Positions 43,206-52,980 of a stretch of 64,000 nucleotides of DNA are shown here, one piece after another. The translations under genes and the position numbers were made by a program. Source of the DNA: Bacteroidota bacterium (GTDB lineage: Bacteria > Bacteroidota > Bacteroidia > Chitinophagales > Chitinophagaceae); the NCBI GenBank assembly GCA_030706735.1, contig JAUZNZ010000008.1, positions 100,163 through 164,162 on the forward strand, read 5' to 3'. Position 1 is the first letter of the stretch. Each line of letters opens with the position of its first letter. The notes below the pieces were generated by a model. It made no database searches. It was not told the origin of the DNA and saw nothing but the letters and a program-made list of their open reading frames with translations.

Positions 43206-46115
43206 ATGCGACGGCTCATTCTACCATCACTCCTCTCCTTTTCGCTGCTCGTGGTCAAGGCCTCTTTCGCACAGGACAGCCCCCCCTTCGCGCCATTGGC
43301 ATGGCCTTCGATCTCCGCTCAAACCCGCCCCTGGACAAGGTGGTGGTGGATGGGCAATGCCGTGGACACGGCCGGCCTTCGGATCTCCATGGAACAATAC
43401 CGGGCCGCCGGCCTGGGCGGCCTCGAGCTCACTCCCATCTATGGCGTAAAAGGATACGAGGATCATTTCGTGGATTACCTGTCCCCGGCATGGATGCATT
43501 TGTTCTCCTTCACGCTGGGTGAAGCCCGCCGCCTTGGGATGGGCCTGGATATGTCGACGGGTACGGGCTGGCCATTTGGCGGCGGCCCCCTGATCGATTC
43601 GACCTACGCTTGCAAAGAGCTCTTTTTTAAGACCTGGACCCTGAAAGGCGGTGAATCCCTGGCCGATACCGTTAACTATACCCAGCAACCGCTTGTCCAC
43701 ACCGACGGTTTTCCCAAGCCCACGATCGACGAACTGATCCAACCCATCTTTGCCAACACGAATCGCCAGGCCCTTGCCTTGTTCCAGGTCCGATTCCCGC
43801 AACCCCTTCCCCTCCAGACCCTGATGGCCTATTCCGACAAGGGGGACGTCATCGATCTGACTTCACGGGTCAATGCGTCGGGCCGCCTGCAATGGACGGC
43901 GCCTTCCGGCAGCTGGTCCCTGTATGCACTCTTCCAGGGCGCCCATGGAAAGATGGTCGAGCGGGCAGCACCCGGTGCAGAAGGCAATGTGATCGATCAT
44001 TTTTCGTCGTCGGCCCTGAAGAAATATCTTAGTCGCTTCGATACCGCTTTTGCAGGCCATGACCTGTCGGGTCTGCGAGCCTTCTTTAACGATTCATACG
44101 AAGTGGACGATGCCAGAGGGCAGAGCGATTGGACGCCGGGCTTTCTCGATCTATTTCTCCAATACCGTGGCTACGACCTGCGCCAACACCTGCCTGCCTT
44201 GTTCGGGAAGGATTCTCCGGCGAATAATGACCGCGTGCTCTGCGATTATCGCGAAACGATCTCTGATCTCCTGCTCGATAAGTTCACCCGCGCCTGGCGT
44301 GCCTGGGCCCGGCAAAAGGGGGCGGTTATCCGGGACCAGGCCCACGGCTCGCCGGCCAACATTCTCGATCTCTATGCGGCAAGCGATATTCCCGAGACTG
44401 AAGGCTCCGAACCGCTGCGCTTCAAGTTCGCAACGTCCGCCGCCCACGTGACAGGTAAACGACTCGCCTCTTCCGAGTCTGTGACCTGGCTCAACGAACA
44501 TTTTCTGAGCTCATTGGGCGATGTCAAAACAGCGCTCGACAACGATCTTCTTGGCGGCGTCAATCATATCTTTTATCACGGCACCGCCTGGTCGCCGCCG
44601 GGCGATCCCTGGCCGGGATGGCTGTTCTATGCCTCGGTTCATTTCACGCCGAACGATCCCTCCTGGCGGGAGTTCTCCACGCTTAACCAATATGTAGCCC
44701 GCAGCCAGTCCTTTCTGCAACAGGGGTCTTCCGATAATGACCTCCTCTTGTATTATCCTCTGTACGACAGCTGGTCGGACCGCGGCCGTGAACTGCTCAA
44801 GCATTACGATCGTATGGACCCCGAATTCAATGGCACCGGCTTCAAAGCCTGCGCGGAATGGATGCAGACGCATGGTTATGCCTTCGATTATATCTCCGAC
44901 CGCCAGGTCCGCCAAACCCTTCCGGCCGCCCCGCAACCCAACACCGCGCCGCGCCCTAACGCAGCCGCCATCGAAACATCAGGCGCGGCCCTCTACCAAA
45001 CCCTTTTGCTCCCCGCCTGTCAATATATTTCAAACGAGGCCATGGCTTCATTGCTTCGCCTGGCGGACAGCGGCTGCACGATATTGGTCCTTCACCGGCT
45101 CCCTTCCGGTCCTCCGGGATGGGATGGCGATGGACACCGGGCCCGGGTGTTCGACAACTTGATCTCGGCCCTTCGCTTTGTCCCCACAATCATAGAAGGG
45201 ATCCAAAGGGCTCCTGTCGGAAAAGGCGCCTTCGTCATGGGCGATAGCCTGCCCGCTCTTCTTACCTATGTAAACCTTCGTCAGGAAGCCATCGTAAAAG
45301 ACAGTCTCCAATTCGTCCGCCGTCGCTATTCCGCCGGGAATTATTATTTCATCGTCAATCGGAGTACGCACCCATGGGCTGGCTACGTACAACTGGCCGC
45401 CGGTTTCTTGTATGCCACGATATTCGATCCGATGAACGGGCGGTCCGGTCTGGCGAACAGCAGGCAGTCCGGGTTGGGTGGCCGGGAGGTATACCTGCAG
45501 CTTGATCCCGGCGAGAGTGTGATCGTGGTGACCTCCCGGCATGCCATGCCCCGGGATTTGCCGCAGTATGACTATTACCGGGCAACCGGTCCGGCCACGC
45601 CGGTCAACGGCGAATGGCAGCTCGAATTTGCCGAAGGGGGACCCCGGTTGCCCGCCCCGGCAAAGCTCACGCAACTGCAATCCTGGACGGCGCTGCAAGG
45701 ACAGGAGGTGAAGGATTTTTCCGGCACCGGTTCCTATTCGATCAATTTCCAAAAACCACGAGGCAACGCCAGGGCCTGGTTGCTCGACCTTGGCAAGGTG
45801 GATGTGACGGCGCAGGTTTTCATGAATGGTACCCTTATCGCCACGCTGATCGGCCCCGGCTATCGGGTGACCATACCCGCTGAGATGCTGCATCAGCAGA
45901 ACAGGCTGGAGGTAAGGGTTTCCAACCTGATGGCCAACCGGATTGCCTATATGGACCGAAACGGCATTCCCTGGAAGAAATTTTATAATACCAATTTCCC
46001 TCCTCACCGCCGGGAGAACAGAGGGGCAAACGGACTGTTCGACGCCTCCAAATGGGCGCCATTGGACTCAGGTCTTTCGGGTCCGGTAACGATCACACCC
46101 TTGGGACGCCCCTAA
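43206..46115 (+). CDS. GH106 alpha-L-rhamnosidase
   Basis: A 969-residue secreted enzyme (signal MRRLILPSLLSFSLLVVKAS, cleaved near FAQ). The N-terminal half shows the GH106 start PWTRWWWMGNAVDTAGLRIS, YRAAGLGGLELTPIYGVKGY and LGMGLDMSTGTGWPFGGG. Further on are DQAHGSPANILDLYAASDIP and NHIFYHGTAWSPPGDPWPGW. A beta-sandwich follows at the C terminus (LLDLGKVDVTAQVFMNGTLI). GH106 enzymes release terminal L-rhamnose from rhamnogalacturonan, which would feed the rha operon at 2.5-9.7 kb. The gene starts nine bases after PL22. Confidence 0.93.
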   Translation: MRRLILPSLLSFSLLVVKASFAQDSPPFAPLAWPSISAQTRPWTRWWWMGNAVDTAGLRISMEQYRAAGLGGLELTPIYGVKGYEDHFVDYLSPAWMHLFSFTLGEARRLGMGLDMSTGTGWPFGGGPLIDSTYACKELFFKTWTLKGGESLADTVNYTQQPLVHTDGFPKPTIDELIQPIFANTNRQALALFQVRFPQPLPLQTLMAYSDKGDVIDLTSRVNASGRLQWTAPSGSWSLYALFQGAHGKMVERAAPGAEGNVIDHFSSSALKKYLSRFDTAFAGHDLSGLRAFFNDSYEVDDARGQSDWTPGFLDLFLQYRGYDLRQHLPALFGKDSPANNDRVLCDYRETISDLLLDKFTRAWRAWARQKGAVIRDQAHGSPANILDLYAASDIPETEGSEPLRFKFATSAAHVTGKRLASSESVTWLNEHFLSSLGDVKTALDNDLLGGVNHIFYHGTAWSPPGDPWPGWLFYASVHFTPNDPSWREFSTLNQYVARSQSFLQQGSSDNDLLLYYPLYDSWSDRGRELLKHYDRMDPEFNGTGFKACAEWMQTHGYAFDYISDRQVRQTLPAAPQPNTAPRPNAAAIETSGAALYQTLLLPACQYISNEAMASLLRLADSGCTILVLHRLPSGPPGWDGDGHRARVFDNLISALRFVPTIIEGIQRAPVGKGAFVMGDSLPALLTYVNLRQEAIVKDSLQFVRRRYSAGNYYFIVNRSTHPWAGYVQLAAGFLYATIFDPMNGRSGLANSRQSGLGGREVYLQLDPGESVIVVTSRHAMPRDLPQYDYYRATGPATPVNGEWQLEFAEGGPRLPAPAKLTQLQSWTALQGQEVKDFSGTGSYSINFQKPRGNARAWLLDLGKVDVTAQVFMNGTLIATLIGPGYRVTIPAEMLHQQNRLEVRVSNLMANRIAYMDRNGIPWKKFYNTNFPPHRRENRGANGLFDASKWAPLDSGLSGPVTITPLGRP

Positions 46116-46130
46116 CCAAAAATGTAAATC

Positions 46131-47588
46131 ATGAAATGGATCGTATTGATTTCTGCAGTCGCCCTGTTGGACGGGTTTCCCGCCCGTGCACAGTCCGGCA
46201 AGGCCTTGCAATCCGGGGACCCGGAATGGACCAGGCAGGTGGGCGCAAGGAGCTTGCCCGCCGGCAAGCAAACGCTTCACGTCAACGATTATGGCGCGGT
46301 TCCCGATGGTGCGACACTGTCAACCCGTGCGATCCAGGCCGCTATCGATGCCTGCGCGGCAAAAGGCGGGGGGACGGTGCTCTTTGCTCCCGGTTCCTAT
46401 CTGACAGGCTCTCTCTTTCTTAAGGCGGGGGTCGAATTGCATATCGATAAGGATGTCGAGCTAAAAGGCAGCCAGCGCTTCGAAGATTATCCGGAGATCG
46501 ATACCCGCATTGCGGGTATCGAAATGAAATGGCCGGCGGCGCTGCTCAATATCATCGGGGTTAAGAACGCCTCCATTACCGGTCAGGGAAAAGTGAACGC
46601 CCGTGGCAAGTTTTGCTGGGATAAATATTGGGCCATGCGAAAAGAATACGATCCGAAAGGGCTCCGATGGGTGGTCGACTATGACGCCAAACGGGTCCGT
46701 ACCCTGCTCATCCAGCGCTCCACGGATATCACGATCAGGGATGTCCGCTTCCTGGACGCCGGCTTTTGGACGGTGCAGGTGCTTTACTCGCAGTACGTCA
46801 CGGTGGATGGGATCGTCATTCGAAATAATGAGAGCGGTCATGGACCAAGCACCGATGGGGTGGATATCGACTCCTCTTCCTGGGTATTGGTCAGGAATTG
46901 CGATATCGATTGCAACGACGATGATTTCTGCCTCAAAGCCGGTCGCGACTGGGACGGACTTCGCGTGAACCGACCGACCGAATACGTGGTCATCCGCCAT
47001 TGTACGGCCAGAAAGGGTGGGGGACTGCTGACTCTCGGCAGCGAGACATCGGGGGGCATCCGGCATGTATTGGCAACCGACCTCGTTGCAAAGGGAACGG
47101 GTAACGGGTTCCACATCAAGTCCGCCACGACAAGGGGCGGCACCGTGCAGGATATCCACGTTCGTAATATCTCCATGGACAGCGTGGGTAATGCCATCCT
47201 CTTCACGATGAACTGGAATCCTGCCTATAGTTATAGCACGCTGCCCGCCGGGTATGATGCTGACTCCGTGCCGCCGCACTGGAAGGCGCTATTGCACAAA
47301 ATAGAACCGCCGGAAAAAGGGATCCCTCATTTTCTCGATATTTATGTCTCCGATATCCGGGTAGCCAGCGCTAAACGCGCGATCTCCGCGACGGGACTGG
47401 ACAAATCGCTCATCAGCGGCGTCCATATCCGGAACATGAACATCTATGCGGCGACTGCCGGGGTGATCAGCTATGCTAAGGATTGGGATCTGGATGGTCT
47501 GGTCATCGATGCCCGCGACAAGAGCCGGTTGCGTCTGGATCACACGGAAGACATCAGGGACAATTCTCCAAACAACGAAAATAAATAA
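46131..47588 (+). CDS. GH28 polygalacturonase-type glycosidase 1
   Basis: A 485-residue right-handed beta-helix protein with a signal peptide (ISAVALLDGFPARAQ). The GH28 sites are seen in order: the variant STDGVDIDSS (usually NTDG), the Asp pair in CNDDDFCLKAGRDWDG, GSETSGGIRHV in the place of GHG, and FHIKSATTRGG with the substrate-binding Lys. The GSETSGG form is typical of exo-acting bacterial enzymes. The substrate is galacturonate-containing chains, possibly rhamnogalacturonan. It lies 15 bases after GH106 and two before the esterase. Confidence 0.93.
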   Translation: MKWIVLISAVALLDGFPARAQSGKALQSGDPEWTRQVGARSLPAGKQTLHVNDYGAVPDGATLSTRAIQAAIDACAAKGGGTVLFAPGSYLTGSLFLKAGVELHIDKDVELKGSQRFEDYPEIDTRIAGIEMKWPAALLNIIGVKNASITGQGKVNARGKFCWDKYWAMRKEYDPKGLRWVVDYDAKRVRTLLIQRSTDITIRDVRFLDAGFWTVQVLYSQYVTVDGIVIRNNESGHGPSTDGVDIDSSSWVLVRNCDIDCNDDDFCLKAGRDWDGLRVNRPTEYVVIRHCTARKGGGLLTLGSETSGGIRHVLATDLVAKGTGNGFHIKSATTRGGTVQDIHVRNISMDSVGNAILFTMNWNPAYSYSTLPAGYDADSVPPHWKALLHKIEPPEKGIPHFLDIYVSDIRVASAKRAISATGLDKSLISGVHIRNMNIYAATAGVISYAKDWDLDGLVIDARDKSRLRLDHTEDIRDNSPNNENK

Positions 47589-47590
47589 CC

Positions 47591-48385
47591 ATGAATTCCT
47601 TCAAACTATTTGTCCAATGGGCGCTCCTCCTTCTCCTGTGCAGCTCATTTACCTATTTTTTCCTTCGCGATAGCCGTCCGACCCTGTTCATTATCGGGGA
47701 CTCGACCGTGAAGAACGGTAGTGGTAAGGGGGGTGGCGGCCTCTGGGGCTGGGGTAATTTCCTTTCGGATCATTTCGATACGACCAGGCTCGCTATTCGC
47801 AATGATGCGCTTGGCGGCCGGAGCAGCCGCACATTCATCACCGAGGGACATTGGGACCAGGTGCTCGCCCTGCTCAAGCCCGGTGATTTTGTGATCATGC
47901 AGTTTGGACATAACGACGGTGGGCCTCTCGACGATACCGCCCGCGCACGCGGAACCATAAAAGGAACCGGCGGGGAGACCAGGGATATCTACAATCCGAT
48001 CATGAAGAAGCCGGAGACGGTGCATACCTACGGCTGGTATATGCGTAAATATGTCGCCGATTGCAAGGATAAAGGGGCTGTCGCCATCATCTGTTCCCCC
48101 ATTCCCCGCAATATTTTTGTCGATGGCAAGGTCACCCGCGGCGATCAGGATTATGGGAAATGGGCGCAGGAGACGGCCGCGACAACCGGGGCGTATTTTG
48201 TCGATCTCAACAATATGATTGCCGATGAGTACGACCAGATGGGTCCCGATAAGGTCAAGGCCTACTTCCCGGGAGATCATACCCACACCAACATGGAGGG
48301 GGCGATCCTCAATGCCAACGCCGTCGTGACCGGGCTAAAACATCTGCCCCACGACCCCCTCGGGAAATATCTGAACGGCCAATAG
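47591..48385 (+). CDS. CE12 rhamnogalacturonan acetylesterase 1 (SGNH hydrolase)
   Basis: A 264-residue SGNH esterase with an N-terminal hydrophobic signal (LFVQWALLLLLCSSFTYFF). The four blocks are visible: GDSTV (nucleophile Ser near residue 39), GGRSSRTFITEGHW, FGHNDGG, and DHTHTNMEGA with the catalytic Asp and His. It removes acetyl groups from galacturonate in rhamnogalacturonan so that glycosidases can act. A second CE12 gene is at 58117. It starts two bases after the GH28 stop. Confidence 0.93.
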   Translation: MNSFKLFVQWALLLLLCSSFTYFFLRDSRPTLFIIGDSTVKNGSGKGGGGLWGWGNFLSDHFDTTRLAIRNDALGGRSSRTFITEGHWDQVLALLKPGDFVIMQFGHNDGGPLDDTARARGTIKGTGGETRDIYNPIMKKPETVHTYGWYMRKYVADCKDKGAVAIICSPIPRNIFVDGKVTRGDQDYGKWAQETAATTGAYFVDLNNMIADEYDQMGPDKVKAYFPGDHTHTNMEGAILNANAVVTGLKHLPHDPLGKYLNGQ

Positions 48386-48391
48386 CGAGAT

Positions 48392-50536
48392 ATGCATCCC
48401 ATCCAGCGTCTGTACACGGCTGTCATGTTAAGCCTGCTGAGCCCTTTCGGGCTTTTGGCGCAACCTTCCATCGACAGGCAGGCGCTGGTGCTGCGTCATA
48501 CCGTGCACATCGATAAGCCCGATCCGCTCTCCGCACTTTCGGTCGGCAACGGCCGTTTTGCGTTCACCGTGGACATCACCGGCCTCCAGACCTTCCCGGA
48601 ATTCTATGACCACGGCATCCCCCTGGGGACGGAATCGGAATGGGGCTGGCATAGTTTCGCCGATACCTCGGGCTATCGTCGTGAGGAGGCCTCCAAAGCC
48701 TACCACATACACGGCCGTGACATCCCCTATATCGTCCAATGGTCCCACCCTGAACGGAACAAGGACGCCGCCGACTGGTACCGCCAGAACCCTCATCGTT
48801 TGCAACTTGGCAGTATCGGTCTCGAATTGATAAAACAGAACGGACAGACGGCGACGATCCGCGATATCACCAATATTCACCAGGAACTGGATATGTGGAC
48901 CGGCGAGATCCGTTCGAACTTCATTTTCGAAGGCGTCCCGGTCCTGGTCTCCACCCTTGTTCACCCCGAAATGGATATGGTGGCCGTGCATATCCGGTCC
49001 TCCCTGATTGGACGGGACAGGATAAAGATCCGGCTTCGGTTTCCTTATCCCACGGGGACATGGGCCGACGCGGGGGACGATTGGCAGAACCCGGATCTTC
49101 ACCGGTCATTGCTGGTGAATAAGGAACTTACTCATGCATTGATCGCGCATATCCTGGATTCGACGAGATACGTCGCTGATTGGACATGGAGTGGTCCCGG
49201 AACCCTGAAACAAGGCCAATCGCACGAGTTTCTCCTCACGCCGGCGCAAACCCGCGATAGCAATTTTTCCTTCACCTGTTTGTTTAGCCCGGAGGAACCG
49301 AGGCAACCATCCCCGTCCTGGTTCCTGACCCGGCGCGCATCGGCGGAAGCATGGAGAACCTACTGGACCTCGGGTGCGGCCGTGGATCTCTCCGGCAGCA
49401 CGGACCCCAGGGCGCCGGAGCTCGAACGGAGGATCGTCCTGTCACAATATCTTACACGCATCCAGTCATGCGGTGATTATCCGCCGCAGGAGACCGGGCT
49501 TACCTACAATAGCTGGTTCGGCAGGCCACATCTTGAAATGCATTGGTGGCACGAGGCGCATTTTGCCTTATGGGGTCGCCCGGATCTATTGGAACATTCC
49601 CTCGCCTGGTATGCCCGGGTCGCCCCGAAGGCCCGCCGGATCGCAGAAAGACAGGGGTACAAAGGCGTCCGGTGGCAAAAGATGACCGACACGGCGGGAG
49701 AGGAGGCTCCTTCCAGCGTCGGCGCCTTCCTGATCTGGCAGCAGCCTCATTTTATCTATCTCGCTGAACTATGCTACCGTCACAACAACGATCCCGCCAT
49801 CCTGCAGAAATACAAGGATCTGGTCTTTGCCACGGCGGATTTTATGGCCTCCTATGCCTGGAAGGACGAAGGAGGCCGCTACATTCTTGGCAAAGGCCTG
49901 ATCCCGGCGCAGGAAAAGTTCAAGGCCATGGATACCTACAACCCCATTTTCGAGTTGGCCTATTGGCGTTGGGCCCTGGGCATCGCGCAACAATGGCGTA
50001 AGCGTCTCGGATTGCAGACTGATACGGCCTGGCAGGAGGTACTGGACCACCTCTCGGCTCTCCCGCGGAACGACGAATATTACCTTCCGGCCGAAAGCGC
50101 GGCCGATGCATATACCAATCCGGAATACCGGACTGACCACCCTGTCGTCCTGGCTGCCGATGGTTTTCTGCCCCCGACAGAAGGCCTCGATACGGCCCTG
50201 ATGCACCGTACCTTTGACTGGGTTTGGAAAAACTGGAGTTGGGCAGCTACCTGGGGCTGGGACTATCCGTTGACCGCCATGACGGCGACTCGTCTCGGAT
50301 TGCCCGACCGGGCCATCGACGCCCTCCTGATGCCGGTACAGAAGAACCGGTATCTCCTGAACGGGCACAATTATCAGGACGATCGTCTTCGATTATACCT
50401 CCCCGGTAACGGGGGATTGCTCGCGGCTATCGCGCTGATGTGCGCTGGCTACGACGGCTGCGACAGCGAAAACCCCGGCTTCCCCAAAAATGGAAAATGG
50501 AAGGTCAGATGGGAAGGACTCCATTGCATGCCCTGA
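48392..50536 (+). CDS. Secreted six-hairpin glycosidase-like protein of unknown specificity
   Basis: A 714-residue protein with signal peptide (LYTAVMLSLLSPFGLLAQ). The first 300 residues are a beta-sandwich like that of GH65/GH95-type enzymes (DPLSALSVGNGRFAFTVDIT, GLQTFPEFYDHGIPLG). The rest is helical with repeated Trp-rich turns (LTYNSWFGRPHLEMHWWHEA, WGRPDLLEHSLAWYARVAPK, WQKMTDTAGEEAPSSVGAF, WSWAATWGWDYPLTAMTATR), an (alpha/alpha)6 barrel. Acidic residues in EMHWWHEAH and in DTAGEEAP are candidate catalytic groups. I do not recognise a numbered CAZy family. Its position within a rhamnogalacturonan gene run suggests action on a decorated pectin side chain. Confidence 0.8.
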   Translation: MHPIQRLYTAVMLSLLSPFGLLAQPSIDRQALVLRHTVHIDKPDPLSALSVGNGRFAFTVDITGLQTFPEFYDHGIPLGTESEWGWHSFADTSGYRREEASKAYHIHGRDIPYIVQWSHPERNKDAADWYRQNPHRLQLGSIGLELIKQNGQTATIRDITNIHQELDMWTGEIRSNFIFEGVPVLVSTLVHPEMDMVAVHIRSSLIGRDRIKIRLRFPYPTGTWADAGDDWQNPDLHRSLLVNKELTHALIAHILDSTRYVADWTWSGPGTLKQGQSHEFLLTPAQTRDSNFSFTCLFSPEEPRQPSPSWFLTRRASAEAWRTYWTSGAAVDLSGSTDPRAPELERRIVLSQYLTRIQSCGDYPPQETGLTYNSWFGRPHLEMHWWHEAHFALWGRPDLLEHSLAWYARVAPKARRIAERQGYKGVRWQKMTDTAGEEAPSSVGAFLIWQQPHFIYLAELCYRHNNDPAILQKYKDLVFATADFMASYAWKDEGGRYILGKGLIPAQEKFKAMDTYNPIFELAYWRWALGIAQQWRKRLGLQTDTAWQEVLDHLSALPRNDEYYLPAESAADAYTNPEYRTDHPVVLAADGFLPPTEGLDTALMHRTFDWVWKNWSWAATWGWDYPLTAMTATRLGLPDRAIDALLMPVQKNRYLLNGHNYQDDRLRLYLPGNGGLLAAIALMCAGYDGCDSENPGFPKNGKWKVRWEGLHCMP

Positions 50537-50570
50537 GAACGGATCACTCAAAAGATAAAACAGCTACCAT

Positions 50571-52820
50571 ATGTCGAAAATTATTTCCGGATTCATGTTG
50601 ATCGCACTCCTTCCCCTGACAGGCAGTTCGCAGTTCGCACCCTCCGGGCCGCAGCAGCCGGATGTATTGCGGGCCATGCGCCTGGCCAATTCCTATTTCA
50701 TGAACAAATGGCCCGACCCGGGCAAGGAGATCGTAACCAACGTCGCGCGCCCGAGTCATATCTGGACGCGCGCAGTATATTATGAGGGGCTCATGGCTCT
50801 TCATAGCATCGATCCCGCGAAGTCCTATCTGGACTACGCGATCGACTGGGGCGAAAAACACCAGTGGTCGCCACGCAACGGCGTGACGGATCGCAATGCA
50901 GACGATCAGTGCTGCGGACAGACCTTTATCGATTTGTTCAGACTCATCGGCGACAGATCCGAAATGGTCGGACCGATAAAGGCCTGCATCGACAATATGG
51001 TGCATAGCGACAAATCGGACGACTGGAACTGGATCGATGCCATCCAAATGGCGATGCCGGTATTCACCCGGCTCGGGGTCCTCTATAAGGATACGTCCTA
51101 TTTCCGGAAGATGTACGATCTCTATCACACAACGAAGACCGTCCACGGCGGTCACGGACTGTACAACCCGGACGAACACCTGTGGTGGAGGGACAAGGAT
51201 TTTGTTCCGCCCTATAAAGAGCCGAACGGGCAGAATTGCTACTGGAGCCGCGGCAACGGCTGGGTACTGGCCGCCCTGGTCAGGGTGCTGTCGATCCTGC
51301 CGCAAAAGGAAATACACCGCGCAGAGTATCTCGGGGATTACCTGGACATGGTCAGGGCCATCGTAGCCGTGCAACGACCTGATGGTTTCTGGAATGCCAG
51401 TCTCCACGATTCGACCCATTTCGGCGGTAAGGAACTTACGGGGACCTCTCTATTCACGTACGGGATCGCCTGGGGAATACGACAGGGATACCTGGATAAA
51501 AAGGAGTACCTGCCGGTGGTGACAAGGGCCTGGGAAGCCTTGGTCCACGATGCGCTCCACGACAATGGCATGCTGGGTTATGTGCAGGGAACCGGCAAGG
51601 AGCCGAAGGATGGCCAGCCAGTGAGCTACAACAAGATCCCCGACTTCGAGGATTATGGCCTGGGCTGCTTCCTGTTGGCAGGTAGTGAAGTCTACCAGTT
51701 GGCAAATCCAAGACCTGCCAACCTCGATGAAACGAAGGTTCCGACCTACCGGGAGCCCGATCCGCTCAGGATATCCGGCGGCCGTCTGCTGTCGACGGTA
51801 AAAGAATGGGAAGCGACGCGCCGGCCCTTTATATACCACCTGTTTGAGGACAATGTGTATGGACGCATGCCGGCTGCTCAGATCCGTCCGGCGTATAAGC
51901 TTGTTTCTGAAGACACGGCGGCGCTGGATGGGACGGCCATACGCCGGGAGATCCGCATCAATTTCCTGCCCAACGATACCGGCGCCTCATTGAACCTCCT
52001 GGTTTATTTACCGGCCCACACGCGCAAACGCGTTCCCGTTTTTGTCGGTTATAATTTTGGCGGCAATGGAACCGTTCGTGAGTCCGCTCAGTGGCCGCTG
52101 AAGGAGATCGTCGCCAAAGGATATGGAGTGGCGACCGCATGGTATTGGGATATCGAACCCGACAGGGCAAACGGCTGGCAAACGGGTATCCGTACCCGTT
52201 TGTCGGAGGCGCTCGGTATCGAGCCTTCCGAATGGAGCGCCATTGGCGCTTGGGCATGGGGATTGAGCCGGATAGCGGATTATCTGGGCGCGTGGAAAGC
52301 GATAGATACAAAGAAGCTCATCGTGATCGGTCATTCACGTTTGGGAAAGACGGCCCTCTGGGCCGCGGCGGGCGACCCGAGATTTGCGCTGGTCGTCTCA
52401 AACGAATCCGGCGAAGGAGGTGCGGCCCTTTCAAAACGCGAATACGGCGAAACGATCGCCATTATCAATGAAAAGTTTCCCTGGTGGTTCTCGCCGGCGT
52501 ACAAACAATTTGGAGCGCAAACGGATTCGCTGCCCTTCGACCAGCACTGGCTCCTTTCCCTGATGGCCCCGCGGCCCTTGTACGTCGCCAGCGCCGAAGG
52601 AGACCAATGGTCCGATCCCAAAGGCGAATTCCTGAGCGCGCATCTTGCCGGCGAAGTCTATCGGCTGTACGGAAAGAAAGGGGTAGGGGTCGACAGCATG
52701 CCCCCGCTCAGCCATCCCGTCGGCGACCGGGTGCGATATCATATCCGGCCGGGCAAACACGATATCACCCTCTATGACTGGCAGCAATACATGGATTTCG
52801 CAGACAGACAATTAAAATGA
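50571..52820 (+). CDS. GH105 unsaturated rhamnogalacturonyl hydrolase fused to CE15-type glucuronoyl esterase
   Basis: A 749-residue secreted fusion (signal IISGFMLIALLPLTGSSQ). Residues about 30-385 are GH105 (SHIWTRAVYYEGLMALHSID, DWNWIDAIQMAMPVFTRLG, YWSRGNGWVLAALVRVLSI). Residues about 400-749 match CE15 (EWEATRRPFIYHLFEDNVYG, nucleophile Ser near 589 in IGHSRLGKTALWA, NESGEGGAALSKREYGE, and His near 730 in RPGKHDITL). The first half removes unsaturated galacturonate from rhamnose; the second would cleave an ester of a uronic acid. The fusion suggests both act on the same lyase product. It is the last gene before the susC3 promoter. Confidence 0.9.
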   Translation: MSKIISGFMLIALLPLTGSSQFAPSGPQQPDVLRAMRLANSYFMNKWPDPGKEIVTNVARPSHIWTRAVYYEGLMALHSIDPAKSYLDYAIDWGEKHQWSPRNGVTDRNADDQCCGQTFIDLFRLIGDRSEMVGPIKACIDNMVHSDKSDDWNWIDAIQMAMPVFTRLGVLYKDTSYFRKMYDLYHTTKTVHGGHGLYNPDEHLWWRDKDFVPPYKEPNGQNCYWSRGNGWVLAALVRVLSILPQKEIHRAEYLGDYLDMVRAIVAVQRPDGFWNASLHDSTHFGGKELTGTSLFTYGIAWGIRQGYLDKKEYLPVVTRAWEALVHDALHDNGMLGYVQGTGKEPKDGQPVSYNKIPDFEDYGLGCFLLAGSEVYQLANPRPANLDETKVPTYREPDPLRISGGRLLSTVKEWEATRRPFIYHLFEDNVYGRMPAAQIRPAYKLVSEDTAALDGTAIRREIRINFLPNDTGASLNLLVYLPAHTRKRVPVFVGYNFGGNGTVRESAQWPLKEIVAKGYGVATAWYWDIEPDRANGWQTGIRTRLSEALGIEPSEWSAIGAWAWGLSRIADYLGAWKAIDTKKLIVIGHSRLGKTALWAAAGDPRFALVVSNESGEGGAALSKREYGETIAIINEKFPWWFSPAYKQFGAQTDSLPFDQHWLLSLMAPRPLYVASAEGDQWSDPKGEFLSAHLAGEVYRLYGKKGVGVDSMPPLSHPVGDRVRYHIRPGKHDITLYDWQQYMDFADRQLK

Positions 52821-52852
52821 CCGACCCATTTCCCTGCAATTGAGATCGTTAT

Positions 52853-52875
52853 CGGGAACGATTGCGTAAAAAAAC
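52853..52875 (+). promoter_or_regulatory. Regulatory element copy (D) upstream of susC3
   Basis: CGGGAACGATTGCGTAAAAA starts at 52853, about 108-128 bases before the susC3 start. It keeps the 15-base core GGGAACGATTGCGTA exactly. A GC-rich run CCCCCTCCCGGGGGG follows at once and could form a hairpin in the leader. Confidence 0.7.
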
Positions 52876-52980
52876 CCCCTCCCGGGGGGCGTATATCGGG
52901 AATATCTTTCGTAGCATTGGGTGGGCTTCGCTTCAGAATTCCCCACCGACGATTTGCTCAATTCTAAACTAAACTGCTAT

